This document shows, piece by piece, positions 32,759 through 34,271 of a stretch of 34,271 nucleotides of DNA. The notes beneath the pieces are model-generated. The model was not told the DNA's origin. It worked only from the letters and a program-made list of their open reading frames with translations, and searched no databases. The position numbers and the translations under genes were made by a program. The number at the start of each line of letters is the position of its first letter. The stretch's first letter is position 1. The stretch is from contig MNXM01000278.1 of NCBI GenBank assembly GCA_001872605.1, positions 1 to 34,271 of the forward strand, read 5' to 3'. This DNA comes from Armatimonadetes bacterium CG2_30_59_28 (GTDB lineage: Bacteria; Armatimonadota; Abditibacteriia; CG2-30-59-28).

Positions 32759-34030
32759 ATGTGGATGGCGGCGACAATTCCAGCGTTGATTGGGGCAGGT
32801 CAGCCAGCGGATGCAGACCCCGGTAGCGAAGACGCAGGGGGCGTCTCCGGGCCGACCGTCGAGTCCATTATTAGATACCCGTTTCGAACTCTGGACGATC
32901 TCGCGGAGTCTTACGCGACCAGCTACACCGCTCTTCGTGAACTGAAGGTGAAGCATCGACGAGTTGACCCAGTTCTCACTCAGAGCGACGACCTCTACGA
33001 GCAGTTCCTCGCAGAGGTAATGTCCTTCACGACAGCCAGTCGGACGGAAGGAGAGCGCGTGTCCGTGGTAGATTTTGGCGCGTCCCGAGATGCGGCGCTC
33101 CTGCGCCTCCGACAAGAAGTGATGCTGCAGGCTCCTCCGGGCGGCGCGGTGCTGCGAGTCTATGCGAGCAAAGAAGCCATGCCTGTTCCTGTACGCGCGC
33201 TGTTCAACGACAAGGTGTCCGGCATCACCCGATGGTGTCGATTCATCGCGGTTGACGCGCACAGTAGATCACAACGAGAACTACGCGACATCATCTCGCA
33301 TGAACTGTCCCATGCTTTTGTCTGTGCATCGCTGGGACTGGAGAGCCGGAGACTGCCGCGCTGGTTCCACGAGGGTTTAGCTCTGTACCTGTCAGACGCT
33401 CAGGACATCTACACATCTCAGACGGAATATGGTGGTGAGCGAATAGCTTACTCAACCAGCCAATATAACGAATACCGGTTGATGTTCCGCTACCTGGGTG
33501 CTATACTTGGTCGTGATGGTGTTATCGAATTTGTGCGCCATGCCATTGTTCAGCGGTCCGCAGAGGACGCATTGCGGGCAGTTATGGGGATCAGGGACGG
33601 AGCGGCGCTACTGCTGGAAGCGGAACGCTGGCAGCGCACAAGGGACATTGCCGGCGTAGCACTGGTGCTTGCCCCTGCCGCATTGTTCCTTTACCTGTTG
33701 CATAGGCGTTACCGTTGGCGGGTCACCCGGTATCAGGAGGATGTCCTCGACCTGACCGAACAAGTGAACCAACACCTGCGCGCTGCGAGGCAGGAGATTC
33801 CGGAGCCTCCCCCCGGTGGAACCATCACAACGGCGCAGACGGTGGGGCGGCATCACGTTGAAGAGGCTTGTTTTGCGCTTATCGACATGAGCCGACTGCT
33901 GGCACGGAAGGGAAGTCGGGACGAAGCGTTTGAGGGGGTCGAGAAGGCCAGGCGGTTTGCTCCCTGGTCCGACCGGGTTCTGCGAGCCGCTGAGGATGCC
34001 GAGGACGAAATCAATGGGATTGTTGTGTAA
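32759..34030 (+). CDS. Peptidase MA-like (HExxH) membrane protein with TM and TPR-like C-terminus
   Basis: DIISHELSHAFVCASLGLESRRLPRWFHEGLALYLSD; TM GVALVLAPAALFLYLL; C-terminal helical repeat-like segment. Start uncertain (ATG 32759 or an upstream TTG/GTG); ORF track starts at 32441. Confidence 0.82.
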   Translation: MWMAATIPALIGAGQPADADPGSEDAGGVSGPTVESIIRYPFRTLDDLAESYATSYTALRELKVKHRRVDPVLTQSDDLYEQFLAEVMSFTTASRTEGERVSVVDFGASRDAALLRLRQEVMLQAPPGGAVLRVYASKEAMPVPVRALFNDKVSGITRWCRFIAVDAHSRSQRELRDIISHELSHAFVCASLGLESRRLPRWFHEGLALYLSDAQDIYTSQTEYGGERIAYSTSQYNEYRLMFRYLGAILGRDGVIEFVRHAIVQRSAEDALRAVMGIRDGAALLLEAERWQRTRDIAGVALVLAPAALFLYLLHRRYRWRVTRYQEDVLDLTEQVNQHLRAARQEIPEPPPGGTITTAQTVGRHHVEEACFALIDMSRLLARKGSRDEAFEGVEKARRFAPWSDRVLRAAEDAEDEINGIVV

Positions 34031-34034
34031 TGAA

Positions 34035-34271
34035 CGCCCATTCGCCCATTCGCCCATTCGCTTATTCGCCCATTCGCTCATTCGCTCATTCGCCCATTCG
34101 CCCATTCGCCCATTCGCCCATTCGCCCATTCGCTCATTCGCCCATTCGCCCATTCGCCCATTCGCCCATTCGCTTATTCGCCCATTCGCTCATTCGCCCA
34201 TTCGCCCATTCGCCCATTCGCCCATTCGCCCATTCGCTCATTCGCCCATTCGCCCATTCGCCCATTCGCCC
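34035..34271. repeat. Octanucleotide tandem array, unit CGCCCATT, 29 full units plus 5 nt, running off the window end
   Basis: Direct unit count; variant units CGCTTATT (4, 18) and CGCTCATT (6, 7, 13, 20, 26). Confidence 0.97.

Noticed and set aside
33608-34153. MGEWANERMGEWANGR... repeat protein
   Set aside because: Translation of the octamer array, running antisense into the peptidase gene; the array gives a stop-free repeat in any frame.

Overview
The window is 34,271 bp of bacterial chromosome, probably a whole contig: it opens just outside a perfect 27-bp hairpin and ends inside an octanucleotide tandem array. Roughly 1-19 kb, mostly on the minus strand, is a carbohydrate and cell-envelope region: Gfo/Idh/MocA oxidoreductase, an SGNH-hydrolase remnant, an FGGY (xylulokinase-like) kinase, a very large TPR/alpha-2-macroglobulin-like protein, an alpha/beta hydrolase of acetylxylan-esterase type, DoxX, a deleted sulfatase remnant, an AAA_14/DUF4143 ATPase, a LamG + glycosidase-like protein and CorA. 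19-22.3 kb holds a thymidylate-synthase-like gene and a cytidylate-kinase-like gene among copies of a palindromic repeat family, followed by a decayed SCO1-DUF420 (cytochrome-oxidase assembly) pair. 22.5-25.4 kb holds small membrane proteins, a lone receiver domain, a small GTG-started lipoprotein and tRNA-Ala(GGC). 25.5-32 kb is a plus-strand cluster of two PilT-type ATPases, a Cys-rich membrane protein, a MalK/UgpC-type ATPase, a cyclic-nucleotide-binding protein and a zinc-ribbon membrane protein. The window ends with a cold-shock protein with a long leader, an HExxH peptidase-MA-like membrane protein and the octamer array. The most interesting points are (i) the giant macroglobulin with repeated terminal TPR+MG-like modules, a collagen-like putative bait segment and a lost thioester Gln; (ii) the palindromic/MITE-like family abutting a truncated SCO1 gene and an amber-interrupted DUF420; (iii) a sulfatase pseudogene carrying two separate lesions; (iv) the pilT-pilT-Cys-rich membrane-ATPase-cNMP-binding cluster. 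No searches were run; all family calls are from motif recognition.
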